This document shows, piece after piece, positions 41,951 through 50,747 of a DNA stretch of 64,000 bases; within the stretch, counting starts at the first letter, position 1; each line of letters starts with the position of its first letter. The notes below the pieces were generated by a model, which had not been told where the DNA came from, did not search any database, and saw only the letters and a program-made list of their open reading frames with translations. This DNA is from Kitasatospora sp. MMS16-BH015 (GTDB taxonomy: Bacteria > Actinomycetota > Actinomycetes > Streptomycetales > Streptomycetaceae): NCBI RefSeq assembly GCF_002943525.1, contig NZ_CP025394.1, forward strand, positions 8,881,001-8,945,000, read 5' to 3'. The translations under genes and the position numbers were made by a program.

Positions 41951-42304
41951 TCAGGCGGGCTGCCAGAGCTCGACCCGGTTGCCCTCGGGATCGACCACCC
42001 AGCCGAACCGTCCGATCCCCGGGAACTCCTGTGGCTCCCCGGCGAGTTCGGCGCCCTTGGCCCGCAGCTGGGCCAGCATCGCGTCCAGGTCGCGGACCCG
42101 GAAGTTGAGCATGCTCTGCTGGGCGGGGGAGCCGAAGTAGTCCGTGCCGGACTCGAAGGCGGCGAACACCGTCGGCCCGGCCGCCGGCTGCCAGAGACCG
42201 TTCTCGTCGGTGTCCAGCCCCAGGCAGTCCCGGTACCAGGCGCTCAGCGCCGCCGGATCCGCCGCCCGCAGGAAGTACCCACCGATGCCAAGCACTCGTT
42301 CCAT
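41951..42304 (-). CDS. VOC-family (glyoxalase/bleomycin-resistance fold) protein
   Basis: A 117-residue single-unit VOC protein: IGGYFLRAADPAALSAWYRD at the start and RFGWVVDPEGNRVELWQPA at the end, where the Glu of VELWQ is a usual metal ligand. It is a close match to the small glyoxalase-like proteins of actinobacteria; the substrate is unknown. The ATG at 42304 is the natural start. Confidence 0.88.
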   Translation of the reverse strand: MERVLGIGGYFLRAADPAALSAWYRDCLGLDTDENGLWQPAAGPTVFAAFESGTDYFGSPAQQSMLNFRVRDLDAMLAQLRAKGAELAGEPQEFPGIGRFGWVVDPEGNRVELWQPA

Positions 42305-42340
42305 GCGGTCATCCTGCCAGCCCGGCCGCCCGGCGCGCGG

Positions 42341-42874
42341 TCAGACCGCGCCGAGGTACGCCGACCGGGAGAGCCCGTAGACCGTGCAGGGCCGCGCCAG
42401 CACCTCGTCCTCGCGCAGCCGGTCGAAGCCGAGCCGCCGGGCGACGGCCACCGAGCTCTCGTTCCCGTGGTGGATCATCGCCGTGATCAGGTCGAGCCCG
42501 AGCGTCTCGAACCCCCACTCGAGCATGCCCCGCGCCGCCTCCGTCGCGTACCCGCGCCCCCAGTGCTCGCTCGCCAGCGTCCACCCCAGCTCGGTCTCGC
42601 CGTAATCCGCCCACCAGTTGAGCCCGCAGCGCCCGATCCGCTCCCCGGTGGCCACCAGCTCGATCGCACAGAGCCCGTGCCCGCGCTCGGCCCACTGCCC
42701 CTCGATCAACGCCAACCGCTCCGCGGCCCGCTCCAAGGTGTAGGCCCCCACGAACCGGTTCACCTCCGGATCCGCGTGCAAGCCCACCCACCACTCGGCA
42801 TCCGCCACCCCGAGCGGCCGCAACCGCAACCGCTCGGTCTCCACCACCACCGCAGCACCCAGTCCGTCGATCAT
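42341..42874 (-). CDS. GNAT-family acetyltransferase (RimJ-like)
   Basis: A 177-residue acetyltransferase: TERLRLRPLGVADAEWWVGL, ETELGWTLASEHWGRGYATEAARGML (given in parts, with the RGYATEA acetyl-CoA loop) and HHGNESSVAVARRLGFDRLR. This is the RimJ/RimL subgroup that acetylates protein N termini or small amines. The ATG at 42874 faces the divergent small unknown gene. Confidence 0.88.
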   Translation of the reverse strand: MIDGLGAAVVVETERLRLRPLGVADAEWWVGLHADPEVNRFVGAYTLERAAERLALIEGQWAERGHGLCAIELVATGERIGRCGLNWWADYGETELGWTLASEHWGRGYATEAARGMLEWGFETLGLDLITAMIHHGNESSVAVARRLGFDRLREDEVLARPCTVYGLSRSAYLGAV

Positions 42875-42978
42875 GCCGCCACCCTACGACCACGCCCCCG
42901 AACCACCGGGCGGCGGCCCCGCTCGAACGGCTGGCCTCCCGGCCGTCGTCGACCAGCTACCACTGTCGTTGGCTGAGG

Positions 42979-43295
42979 TCATGCGTCCGGAGAGGTGGAC
43001 ATCGGCCCCGGTGAAGAGGGATGACTGGATCGACCATCTGCGGCGCACCGAGGCCCACGGCGGGTTCCGCGTCGAATGCCCTGGCTCACTGTCGGCGATC
43101 TACCGGCCGGCGCCCGATCGGCTTCAACTCCCTTCCGGTGACTGCCTCTTGATCGACGGCTCGCCCGTCAATCCGCCTGCCGCCCGTGCGCTCGGGCTGG
43201 CCGCGATCGACCACCACGAGGCCCCTTCCACGGTGCTGATCCTGGAAAACCTCTTGCGCACCGGGGAAAGGCCCGGGATACGATCATCCCGATGA
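42979..43295 (+). CDS. Small unknown protein upstream of the MoxR/VWA cluster
   Basis: A 105-residue frame from the ATG at 42979 (an upstream ATG at 42873 would overlap the GNAT start). Segments such as KRDDWIDHLRRTEAHGGFRV and HHEAPSTVLILENLLRTGER read like protein, but third positions are less GC-rich than in neighbouring genes, which may mean foreign origin. Its TGA overlaps the ATG of an 18-codon ORF, which in turn overlaps the next gene. No domain recognised. Confidence 0.4.
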
Positions 43296-43348
43296 CTACT
43301 CAATCTCTCCGTGGATTGGGGGCTCCGTCCGCGCAAGGTGAGTGCTGA
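43292..43348 (+). CDS. 18-codon ORF coupled to both neighbours
   Basis: The peptide MTTQSLRGLGAPSAQGEC fits exactly between its neighbours: its ATG overlaps the previous TGA (ATGA), and its TGA overlaps the next ATG by one base (TGATG). A small hairpin (GGGAT-ACGATC-ATCCC) sits right before its start. It may be a coupling device or chance. Confidence 0.3.
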   Translation: MTTQSLRGLGAPSAQGEC

Positions 43349-44661
43349 TGCATCCTCACCTCCCGGACGGCGACCCTCACCTCTCCCGCTGGCTGCGCGT
43401 GCGCGAGTTCGCCGTGCCGCCCACCATGATCGAGACAGCGACGGCCCGGCGGCTCGCCGGTGACTGGGGCGGTGCCTGCGCCGCAGCCCGCTTCGACCTC
43501 GATCTCGACCTGCGTACGGTGGCCCGCGAGCACGGGCGGCAGCTCGCTGCCCAAGTCCGCAGCGACCTGAGGGTGTTGGCGCCCGACCTGCTGCGCTGGC
43601 ACCTGCCCAGAACGGCCCCGGACGGACGGCTGCGCCCCGGCCTCAGCATCTCGCTGGCCAGGTACCAGCTGGCCGAACGCCCCCGTGGCCGACCCGAGTC
43701 GGCGTACCTGGTCGCGCGGACCCCGCCCGCCTGGGCGGACGCCGGCCAGCGGGTCAGCCTCGCGCTGCGCACCCCTGACTCGGCCCGGCAACGGTTCGGC
43801 CGCTACCCGCACCCCAAGCCCAGCCGGCGCTTCCGCCTGGACCTGCACCGCCATCTCTGGGACGCCGGCAGGTCGGGCGAACTTGCCTCCAGAGCAGGGG
43901 TGTTGGAGCCAGCAGAGAACTGTGGCCTGCCACCTGGGCTGGCCGTGGACCGGTGGGCCGAGGAGGCGGCGCTGCTGCTGAGCGCCGAGGGCCGGACGGA
44001 CGGCACCGTCGCCGTCCGGCTCGGCACGCGCAGCCACCTCACCCTCCGGCACGGGCAGATCCAGCCCGGGGTCGAACCCGGCGCCGCACCCGTCCTGCCG
44101 GAGGCCGCCACCTGGCGGCTGCCCGATCTGGACCTGCTCCACCACGGCCTGATCCGCCCCGACCGCCTCCACCCGCTGGTGGCCGCCGCCCTCTGCCCGG
44201 ATCGTTCGGCGCCCGGCACGGCGCACCCGTCCGACCGACCCGCCGCCTGGCTGGTCGAGTGCCGGGGCGCGACCCACCGGATCGACCTGGTGGACGGCGC
44301 CCTGGCCGTCCTCGACCACGCGCCGGAGGAGCTCCACCGGGAGGAGTTGCTGCTCGCCCTCGGCGGCCCGCCGCTGCCCTGCCTCCAGGCGATCGACCAG
44401 GCGCACCGCCACCCCGAGGACCTGGACGCCGTCCGCGCCCGCCTCGACCACGGGGATGCCGCCGGTGCCCTCGCCCTGGTGGAGACCCTGCTCGGCCCGG
44501 CGGCCGTGCTGCGCGCGGGCCCGCTCCGGGACGAGCTCGACACCGCCGTCCACCGCAAGCTCGTCCACGGCCTCTTCCGCGCCGGCCTCACCAGCCACAC
44601 CCCGTACCAGGTCTGCCCGCGCACCCTGCGCCGCCCGAGCCGCCGCACCCCGCGCGGCTGA
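43348..44661 (+). CDS. 437-residue unknown protein of the MoxR/VWA cluster
   Basis: The ATG at 43348 follows AAGGTGAG. The protein is rich in Arg, Leu and Ala, without signal peptide or TM, and without a recognised domain. Notable parts are FAVPPTMIETATARRLAGDW, DLLRWHLPR, GLSISLARYQLAER, PRSRRFRLDLHRHLWD-like (read as PSRRFRLDLHRHLWDAG), PEELHREELLLALGGPP and LDTAVHRKLVHGLFRAGL. Conserved arrangement with a MoxR ATPase and a VWA protein downstream suggests it is the effector or adaptor of a three-part system, but this is inference. The gap to the ATPase gene is 114 bp. Confidence 0.8.
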   Translation: MHPHLPDGDPHLSRWLRVREFAVPPTMIETATARRLAGDWGGACAAARFDLDLDLRTVAREHGRQLAAQVRSDLRVLAPDLLRWHLPRTAPDGRLRPGLSISLARYQLAERPRGRPESAYLVARTPPAWADAGQRVSLALRTPDSARQRFGRYPHPKPSRRFRLDLHRHLWDAGRSGELASRAGVLEPAENCGLPPGLAVDRWAEEAALLLSAEGRTDGTVAVRLGTRSHLTLRHGQIQPGVEPGAAPVLPEAATWRLPDLDLLHHGLIRPDRLHPLVAAALCPDRSAPGTAHPSDRPAAWLVECRGATHRIDLVDGALAVLDHAPEELHREELLLALGGPPLPCLQAIDQAHRHPEDLDAVRARLDHGDAAGALALVETLLGPAAVLRAGPLRDELDTAVHRKLVHGLFRAGLTSHTPYQVCPRTLRRPSRRTPRG

Positions 44662-44775
44662 CCGCCCCCGCGCACGACACCCCCGCGCCGTAGCGGCCCG
44701 GCCCCGCCGAGGGCTCCGCACCCATGCCCGCGAACCCCAGGCCAACGTGCCCCCGAACCCCGAAGGTGATCACCC

Positions 44776-46050
44776 ATGCCCAAGCACAGCTCCACCCAAC
44801 TCGAGCTGGCCGACGAACTGTTGACGCTCCTGCGAGCCGCCGGCACCGAACCCCGGGCCGACATCCAGCTGGAGGCGCTGACCCTGGCCGTCGCCGCCGA
44901 CCTGCCCGTGCTGCTGCGGGGCGAGCCCGGCATCGGCAAGACCGCCGCGCTCAACCAGCTCGCCGAGGCCCTCGGCCTGCCGCTCACCACCGTGATCGCC
45001 AGCGTGCACGAACCCTCCGACTTCTCCGGCCTGCCCGTGATCGGCGAGGACCCGGCCCAGCAGGGCGTCCCGCTCGCTCCGCCGGACTGGGCCGTCCGCC
45101 TGGTCCGGGCCGGGCGCGGCCTGCTGTTCCTGGACGAGCTCTCCACCGCCCCACCGGCCGTGCAGGCGGCCCTGCTGCGGCTGGTGCTCGAACGCCGGAT
45201 CGGCGCGCTGCAACTGCCCCCGGGCGTCAGGATCGTGGCGGCAGCCAACCCGCGCGCCTCGGCCGCGGACGGCTGGGAGTTGAGCCCGCCGCTGGCCAAC
45301 CGGTTCGTCCACCTGCCCTGGGTGCACGACCCCGAGGTGGTGGTCCGCGGCCTCGGCGGCACCTGGCCCAAGGCCGTGCTGCCCCGGCTCGACCCCGACC
45401 GGCTGACGGAGGCGGTCGCCCACGCCCGCCGCGGCGTGTGCGGGCTGCTCACCGCCCGCCCCACCCTGGTGCACCGCCTGCCCGAGAACGAGACCCGCCG
45501 GGGCGGCCCCTGGCCGTCGCCCCGCAGCTGGGAGATGACGCTCCGGCTGACCGCCTTCGCCGAGGCCGCCGGGGCCGGCCGGGACGTGCTCTCCCTGCTG
45601 GTCCGGGGGACGGTCGGCGACGGGCCCGGCCTGGAGTACCTCAGCCACCTGGACCGGATGGACCTGCCCGACCCGGAGACCCTGCTCGCGGACCCGGCCG
45701 CCGCCGTGCTGCCCGAGCGCGGTGACCTGCAGCAGACCGCCCTGGACGGCGTGGTGGCCGCCGTCCGGAACCGGCTGGACGAGCAGCGCTGGGACGCGGC
45801 CTGGGCCCTGCTGGCCCGCGCCGCCGCCACCGGAGCCCCGGACGTGGTGGTCGTGCCCGCCACCACCCTGGCCAGCCTGCGCAAGCCGCACTGGACCGTC
45901 CCGCCCGTGATCGAGCAGCTCGCCGGGGCCGTCACCCTCTCCCTCGAGGCCGACCGGGCGGCCACCCGGGTGGCCGCCGCCGAGGCGGGCAGGGCCGCCG
46001 AAACCGCCCGCGCGGCCGAGGCCGCCCGCCTCGCGGGGTTCGCCCGATGA
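44776..46050 (+). CDS. MoxR-type AAA+ ATPase
   Basis: A 424-residue ATPase. Walker A is GEPGIGKT (49-56), Walker B is LLFLDE (116-121), sensor 1 is AAANPR (155-160), and the phrase HEPSDFSGLPVIG is typical of MoxR proteins. The C-terminal half is helical and ends in an Ala/Arg-rich coiled coil of about 45 residues (TRVAAAEAGRAAETARAAEA). MoxR ATPases work as chaperone-like remodellers with VWA proteins, as here. The ATG at 44776 has AAGGTGAT upstream; the stop overlaps the VWA start (ATGA). Confidence 0.92.
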   Translation: MPKHSSTQLELADELLTLLRAAGTEPRADIQLEALTLAVAADLPVLLRGEPGIGKTAALNQLAEALGLPLTTVIASVHEPSDFSGLPVIGEDPAQQGVPLAPPDWAVRLVRAGRGLLFLDELSTAPPAVQAALLRLVLERRIGALQLPPGVRIVAAANPRASAADGWELSPPLANRFVHLPWVHDPEVVVRGLGGTWPKAVLPRLDPDRLTEAVAHARRGVCGLLTARPTLVHRLPENETRRGGPWPSPRSWEMTLRLTAFAEAAGAGRDVLSLLVRGTVGDGPGLEYLSHLDRMDLPDPETLLADPAAAVLPERGDLQQTALDGVVAAVRNRLDEQRWDAAWALLARAAATGAPDVVVVPATTLASLRKPHWTVPPVIEQLAGAVTLSLEADRAATRVAAAEAGRAAETARAAEAARLAGFAR

Positions 46051-47396
46051 CCCCACCCAGCAGCCTCCGTCCCCGACCCCTGCCCGCACCACCCCCGCGC
46101 CGCCCGACCGCCCCCGGTACCGTCCCCGCCCCGGGCACCGGTGCACCAAAGGTCCCGCCGCCCACCGACATCCTGCACCCGGGTGACCGGGCCAAGCTCC
46201 TCGCCGCCCGCCTCCAGGCGGCCCGGGCCCGGCCCTACCTCGCCACCGCGCTGTTCGCCCTGCACCTGGTGGAGTCCAGCCGCGTCCCCACCATGGCCGT
46301 GGACCGCTACTGGCGCTGCTACGCCTCCCCGCTGTTCGTCGCGCAGCGGTCGGTGGAGGAGCTGGCGGCGATCTGGGTGCACGAGGTCTCGCACCTGCTC
46401 CGCGACCACCACGGCCGCAGCGACCGCTACGCCCGCTCGCGCGGGCTGAGCGGCCCGGGCGAGCGGCTGCGGATGAACATCGCCGCCGACTGCGAGATCA
46501 ACGACGACGTGTACGGCGACGGGCTGGCCGAGCCCGCCGACATCGTGCTGCCGGGCCAGCTCGGGCTGGCCGAGGACCGGTTGATGGAGGAGTACCTCGA
46601 CCGGTTCGGGCTCGGCCGGTTCACCGACCGCTTCGCCTGGCTGGACTGCGGGAGCGGCGCCGACGGCGTGGAGCGGGAGTGGGAGCTCGGACCGCACGGC
46701 GCCCACGGGCTGAGCGAGCAGGAGCGGGACGCGGTGCGGTTCCGGGTGGCCGAGGGCATCACCGGCCGGCCGGGCAGCGCGCCGAGCGGGTGGCGGCGGT
46801 GGGCGGAGGAGGCGTTCCACCCGCCGCAGCCCTGGCGGGAGCTGCTGGGCGCGGCCGTCCGCTCGGCGGCGGCCGGCCAGGGGGCGGGGGAGGACTACAG
46901 CTACGGCCGCCCGTCCCGGCGGGCCGCCGGGATCCCCGGGGTGGTGCTGCCGAGCCTGCGGCGGCGGCCGCCCAGGGTGGCGGTGGTGATCGACACCTCC
47001 GGGTCGGTCAGCGACGCCGAGCTGGGCAGCGCGCTGCTCGAGGTGGCCGCGATCTCCCGGGCGGTCGGCGGGGCCCGCGACCGGGTGACGGTGATCCCGT
47101 GCGACGCGGCCGCCCCGGCCGTCCACGCGCTCTGCCGGGCCGAGGGCATCCCGCTGGTCGGCGGGGGCGGCACCGACCTGCGGGCCGGCTTCCGCCGGGC
47201 CCTGCGCGGCAACCCCCGCCCGGACGTGGTGGTCGCGCTGACCGACGGCCAGACCCCCTGGCCCGCCGAGCGGCCGCCCTGCCGGACGGTGGTCGGCCTC
47301 TTCCCCCGCCCGATCGCCTACACCGAGCAGGACCCGGACTACGTCCCGGACCGGCCGCCCGGCTGGGCCCGGGTGGTGGAGATCGACGGCAGGTGA
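46047..47396 (+). CDS. DUF2201-type metallopeptidase-like protein with VWA domain
   Basis: A 449-residue protein. A Pro-rich leader (1-45) is followed by a helical domain with HEVSH (112-116) inside WVHEVSHLLRDHH, a zinc-peptidase-type HExxH. A later ADCEIND could give the third ligand. Residues about 305-449 are a VWA-like domain with a good MIDAS: DTSGSVS (316), GGGGTDLR (Thr376) and LTDGQ (Asp400). Coupled by ATGA to the MoxR gene. Fusion of an HExxH domain and a VWA domain is known from DUF2201-type proteins; whether it cleaves anything is unproven. Confidence 0.9.
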   Translation: MTPPSSLRPRPLPAPPPRRPTAPGTVPAPGTGAPKVPPPTDILHPGDRAKLLAARLQAARARPYLATALFALHLVESSRVPTMAVDRYWRCYASPLFVAQRSVEELAAIWVHEVSHLLRDHHGRSDRYARSRGLSGPGERLRMNIAADCEINDDVYGDGLAEPADIVLPGQLGLAEDRLMEEYLDRFGLGRFTDRFAWLDCGSGADGVEREWELGPHGAHGLSEQERDAVRFRVAEGITGRPGSAPSGWRRWAEEAFHPPQPWRELLGAAVRSAAAGQGAGEDYSYGRPSRRAAGIPGVVLPSLRRRPPRVAVVIDTSGSVSDAELGSALLEVAAISRAVGGARDRVTVIPCDAAAPAVHALCRAEGIPLVGGGGTDLRAGFRRALRGNPRPDVVVALTDGQTPWPAERPPCRTVVGLFPRPIAYTEQDPDYVPDRPPGWARVVEIDGR

Positions 47397-47456
47397 TCAC
47401 ACCGGAAAGCTCTTCAAACCGGAACCGGATCCCGCTACGTTCGAGGAGGGATCACC

Positions 47457-47498
47457 ATGACCCGGGGAGTCAGCACATGCAGCAACACACCGCCGTGA
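47457..47498 (+). other. Possible 13-codon leader ORF overlapping the next gene start
   Basis: ATG at 47457 follows the best ribosome site in the area (GAGGAGG, 8 nt). The ORF reads MTRGVSTCSNTPP and ends at 47498, 20 bases inside the dehydrogenase gene in another frame. Confidence 0.25.
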
Positions 47499-48355
47499 TC
47501 GGCCTCGGCGCGATGGGCGCCGCCGTCGCGCGGCGCCTGCTGGACCAGGGCCACCGGGTCACGGTCTGGAACCGCACCGCCGCCCGCGCCACCGCCCTGG
47601 TCGAGGCGGGCGCCGTCCTCGCGCCCACCCCCGCCGAGGCGGGCCGCGGCGCGGCGGCGGTGATCGTGGCGGTCACCGACCCGGCCGCGCTGCGCGAGGT
47701 CACCGAGGGCCCCGAGGGGCTCGCGGCCGGGGTCGCCCCGGGCACCGTGGTGCTTCAGCTCTCCACCGTCTCGCCCGCCGCCGTGGCCAGCCTCGCCGAG
47801 GTGCTCCCGCCCGGCGCCGAGCTGCTGGACGCCCCGGTGCTCGGCAGCGGCGCCGAGGCGGCCACCGGCAAGCTGCGGCTGCTGGTCGGCGGGCCGGCCG
47901 AGACGTACGCCCGCAGCCTGCCGCTGCTCGCAGTGCTCGGCACGCCCCTGCACACCGGCCCGCTCGGCACCGGGACGGCCGCCAAGCTGGTGGCCAACAA
48001 CGCGATGTTCGGCGTGCTCGGCCTGCTCGGCGAGTCGCTCGCCCTGGGCAGCGCGCTCGGCCTGCCGCCGGAGGCACTGTACGAGGTGCTGGCCGTCACC
48101 CCGCTGGCCGAACAGGCCGCCCGCCGCCGCCCGGCGATCGAGGCCGGCACGTACCCGCCCCGGTTCGCCCTCCCGCTGGCCCGCAAAGACGCCGACCTGG
48201 TGGCCGAGGCCGCCGGTGCGGCCGGCCTCGGCCTGCCGCTCACCGAGACCACCCGGGCCTGGCTGGCCACCGCCGAGGCGGCCGGCCACGCCGACCGGGA
48301 CTACACCGCCGTCCTGGCCCACATCATCCACAGCACCTCGGAGGCCCGCCCGTGA
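47477..48355 (+). CDS. NAD(P)-dependent beta-hydroxyacid dehydrogenase/imine-reductase-like protein
   Basis: A 292-residue 6-phosphogluconate-dehydrogenase-like protein: VIGLGAMGAAVARRLLDQGH (Rossmann), VTVWNRTAARA, then DAPVLGSGAEAATGKLRLLVGG and the catalytic-Lys helix GTAAKLVANNAMFGVLGLLGE, with LARKDADLVAEAAG late. Lys of AAKLVANN is present, as in 3-hydroxyisobutyrate dehydrogenases. Glyoxylate reductase or imine reductase are alternatives. The ATG at 47477 has GGGGAG upstream. GTGA overlap with the next gene. Confidence 0.88.
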   Translation: MQQHTAVIGLGAMGAAVARRLLDQGHRVTVWNRTAARATALVEAGAVLAPTPAEAGRGAAAVIVAVTDPAALREVTEGPEGLAAGVAPGTVVLQLSTVSPAAVASLAEVLPPGAELLDAPVLGSGAEAATGKLRLLVGGPAETYARSLPLLAVLGTPLHTGPLGTGTAAKLVANNAMFGVLGLLGESLALGSALGLPPEALYEVLAVTPLAEQAARRRPAIEAGTYPPRFALPLARKDADLVAEAAGAAGLGLPLTETTRAWLATAEAAGHADRDYTAVLAHIIHSTSEARP

Positions 48356-49119
48356 CCGTCGTCATCGCCCACCTGAGCGACACCCACCTCGACGGCGGCC
48401 CGCGCAGCGCCGAGCGCACCCGGGCGGTGCTGCGCTACCTGGACGGCCTCCCGTACGACCTCGACCTGGTGCTGGTCACCGGGGACGTGGCCGACCACGC
48501 CACCCCCGAGGAGTACGCGCAGGCGCGCGAGCTGCTCGCCTCCCGGCACCCGGTGCTGATCGGCCCGGGCAACCACGACGGGCGGGCCGCCTTCCGCCGC
48601 CACCTGCTCGGGCTGCCGGAGTCGTCGGCGCCGGTCGACCAGGTGCACCGGGGGGAGGGGTTCGTGCTGGCGCTCTGCGACTCCTCGGTGCCCGGGCGCC
48701 ACGAGGGCCGGCTGGAGCCGGCGACGGTGGACTGGCTGGCCGGGGTGCTGGCCGAGACGCCCGCCGAGCTACCGGTGCTGGTCGCCTTCCACCACCCGCC
48801 GGTGGAGCTGCACACCCCGTACGTGGACCCGATCCGCCTGCTCGACCCGGAGCCGCTGGCCGCACTGGCCACTCGCCACCCCAATCTGGTGGCCTTCCTC
48901 TGCGGCCACGCCCACACCGCCGCGGCCACCACCTTCGCGGGCCGCCCGCTGCTGGTCGCACCCGGCGTGGTCAGCACCCTGCGGCTGCCCTGGGAGCCGC
49001 AGGAGGGCCCGGAGCACCACGTCCACCTCGACCTGCCGCCGGCCGTCGCCTTCCACCTGCTGGAGCCCGACGGCCGCCTCACCACCCACTTCCGGGCGGT
49101 GCCGGTGCCCGGCTCCTGA
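48352..49119 (+). CDS. Calcineurin-like metallophosphoesterase (CpdA-like)
   Basis: A 255-residue phosphoesterase with the five metal motifs: HLSDTHLD, LVTGDVAD, GPGNHDGR, AFHHPP and CGHAHT. The layout is that of cAMP phosphodiesterase CpdA and related 3',5'-cyclic nucleotide or phosphodiester hydrolases. GTG start overlaps the dehydrogenase stop (GTGA), so the two are translated together although a metabolic link is not evident. Confidence 0.92.
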   Translation: MTVVIAHLSDTHLDGGPRSAERTRAVLRYLDGLPYDLDLVLVTGDVADHATPEEYAQARELLASRHPVLIGPGNHDGRAAFRRHLLGLPESSAPVDQVHRGEGFVLALCDSSVPGRHEGRLEPATVDWLAGVLAETPAELPVLVAFHHPPVELHTPYVDPIRLLDPEPLAALATRHPNLVAFLCGHAHTAAATTFAGRPLLVAPGVVSTLRLPWEPQEGPEHHVHLDLPPAVAFHLLEPDGRLTTHFRAVPVPGS

Positions 49120-49238
49120 GGTGCCGTCGGCGGAGCGGCGTGTTTGCCTGCTGATGGGCGCAGAGCCGGGCGGCCGGCCCCGAGGAGGCCACCCGGCACC
49201 CGCCCCGCCGCAGGGCCCCGGCACGCCGAAGGAGCGCC

Positions 49239-50714
49239 ATGAACGCCACCCCGTCCGGCCGCACTCCCGCCGGAGCGACCGCCTCGGCGGCCGCCCCGGG
49301 CGCCGAGCAGGAGCGGGCCGCCGAGCGCCGCCGGATGCGGGCCCTGGCGGTCTGCCTGCTGGTCGGCTTCATGAGCCTGCTCGACGTGTCGATCGTCAAC
49401 GTCGCGCTGCCCTCGATCGAGCAGGGCCTCGGGGCCAGCGAGGCCGACCTGGCCTGGGTGGTCTCCGGCTACGCGCTCACCTTCGGCCTCACCCTGGTGC
49501 CCGCCGGGGTGCTGGGCGACCTCTGGGGCCGCCGGACGGCCTTCCTGACCGGCCTGGCGCTCTTCACCGTCGCCTCGGCGGCCTGCGGCCTGGCACCCAC
49601 CGCGCTGACCCTGGTGATCGCCCGGCTGGTCCAAGGCGCGGCCAGCGGTCTGCTCGGGCCGCAGATCTCCGGGCTGATCCAGGAGATGTTCACCGGCCCG
49701 GCCCGGGCCCGCGCCTTCGGGTACTTCGGCACCACCGTCGGCATCGCCACCGCCGCCGGCCCGCTGGCGGGCGGCCTGCTGATCAACGCCGCCGGGGCCT
49801 CGGACGGCTGGCGCTGGGTGTTCTTCGTCAACCTCCCGATCGGGGTGGTGGCTTTCCTGCTGGCCCTGCGGCTGATCCCGCACAGCGGCCGGCGGCTGGC
49901 CGCCGCCGAGGGCGCCCGGGGCCGGATCGACTGGGTCGGGGTGCTGCTGCTCGGCGCCGGGCTGCTGGCGATCCTGCTGCCGATGGTGCAGGAGCAGCAG
50001 TGGAAGAGCGCGGCCAAGTGGTGGCTGATCCCGCTGGGGGTGCTGTTCCTGGCCGGCTTCGCGCTCTGGGAGCGGGGCCGGGCGCTGCCGCTGGTGGACC
50101 TCTCGCTGTTCTCGATCCGCTGCTACCGGTACGGCGCGCTGCTGGGGATGCTCTACTTCGCGGGGTTCACCACGATCTTCTTCATCTTCACCCTCTACCT
50201 CCAGCGCGGCCTCGGCTACAGCGCCCTGGAGGCGGGGGCCGCGATCACCCCGTTCGCGCTCGGCTCGGCCGTCTCGGCCGCCTTCGGCGGGCGGCTGGTC
50301 AGCGAGCACGGCCGCACCGTGGTGATCGTCGGGTTGGTCGGGGTGATCGCCGGCACCGGCCTGTCCGCGCTGGCCGTGCACCTGGTGCCCGGTCAGAACG
50401 CCGCGTACGCCACCGCCGCGCCCCTGCTGCTGGCGGGAGTCGGCTCGGGCCTGGTGATCGCGCCCAACCTCAGCCTGGCGCTCTCCCGGGTGCCGATCGA
50501 GCGGGCCGGCACGGCCGGCGGCGTCATCCAGACGGCCCAACGGCTGGGCACCGCCACCGGGGTGGCCTGCGTCAGCGCCGTCTTCTTCGCCCACCTGGCC
50601 GACACCGGCAGCTGGTCCGGCGCGTTCCAGCTGGGCGTCCTGGTGGCGATCGCCTTCGAACTCTGCGCGCTGGTCTGCGCCGTGGCCGACGCCCGCAGCC
50701 GCGACCGGAACTGA
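49239..50714 (+). CDS. MFS drug exporter, DHA2 (14-TM) type
   Basis: A 491-residue efflux protein. LLVGFMSLLDVSIVNVALPS is the DHA2 motif D1 region, LAWVVSGYALTFGLTLVPAG and GDLWGRRTAFLTGLALF (motif A), and GLIQEMFTGPARARAFGYFG (motif C neighbourhood) follow. Fourteen TMs can be read, consistent with EmrB/QacA-like proton antiporters. The ATG at 49239 has GAAGGAG upstream. No regulator adjoins, so control is not visible. Confidence 0.93.
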   Translation: MNATPSGRTPAGATASAAAPGAEQERAAERRRMRALAVCLLVGFMSLLDVSIVNVALPSIEQGLGASEADLAWVVSGYALTFGLTLVPAGVLGDLWGRRTAFLTGLALFTVASAACGLAPTALTLVIARLVQGAASGLLGPQISGLIQEMFTGPARARAFGYFGTTVGIATAAGPLAGGLLINAAGASDGWRWVFFVNLPIGVVAFLLALRLIPHSGRRLAAAEGARGRIDWVGVLLLGAGLLAILLPMVQEQQWKSAAKWWLIPLGVLFLAGFALWERGRALPLVDLSLFSIRCYRYGALLGMLYFAGFTTIFFIFTLYLQRGLGYSALEAGAAITPFALGSAVSAAFGGRLVSEHGRTVVIVGLVGVIAGTGLSALAVHLVPGQNAAYATAAPLLLAGVGSGLVIAPNLSLALSRVPIERAGTAGGVIQTAQRLGTATGVACVSAVFFAHLADTGSWSGAFQLGVLVAIAFELCALVCAVADARSRDRN

Positions 50715-50747
50715 GCCCGCGCGGGCCCGGTCCCGGTCGCGGGGTGC

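Noticed and set aside
43803..47126. 1107-codon minus-strand open frame across the MoxR/VWA cluster
   Set aside because: Antisense to three well-supported genes; Arg/Ser/Ala-rich without any family pattern.
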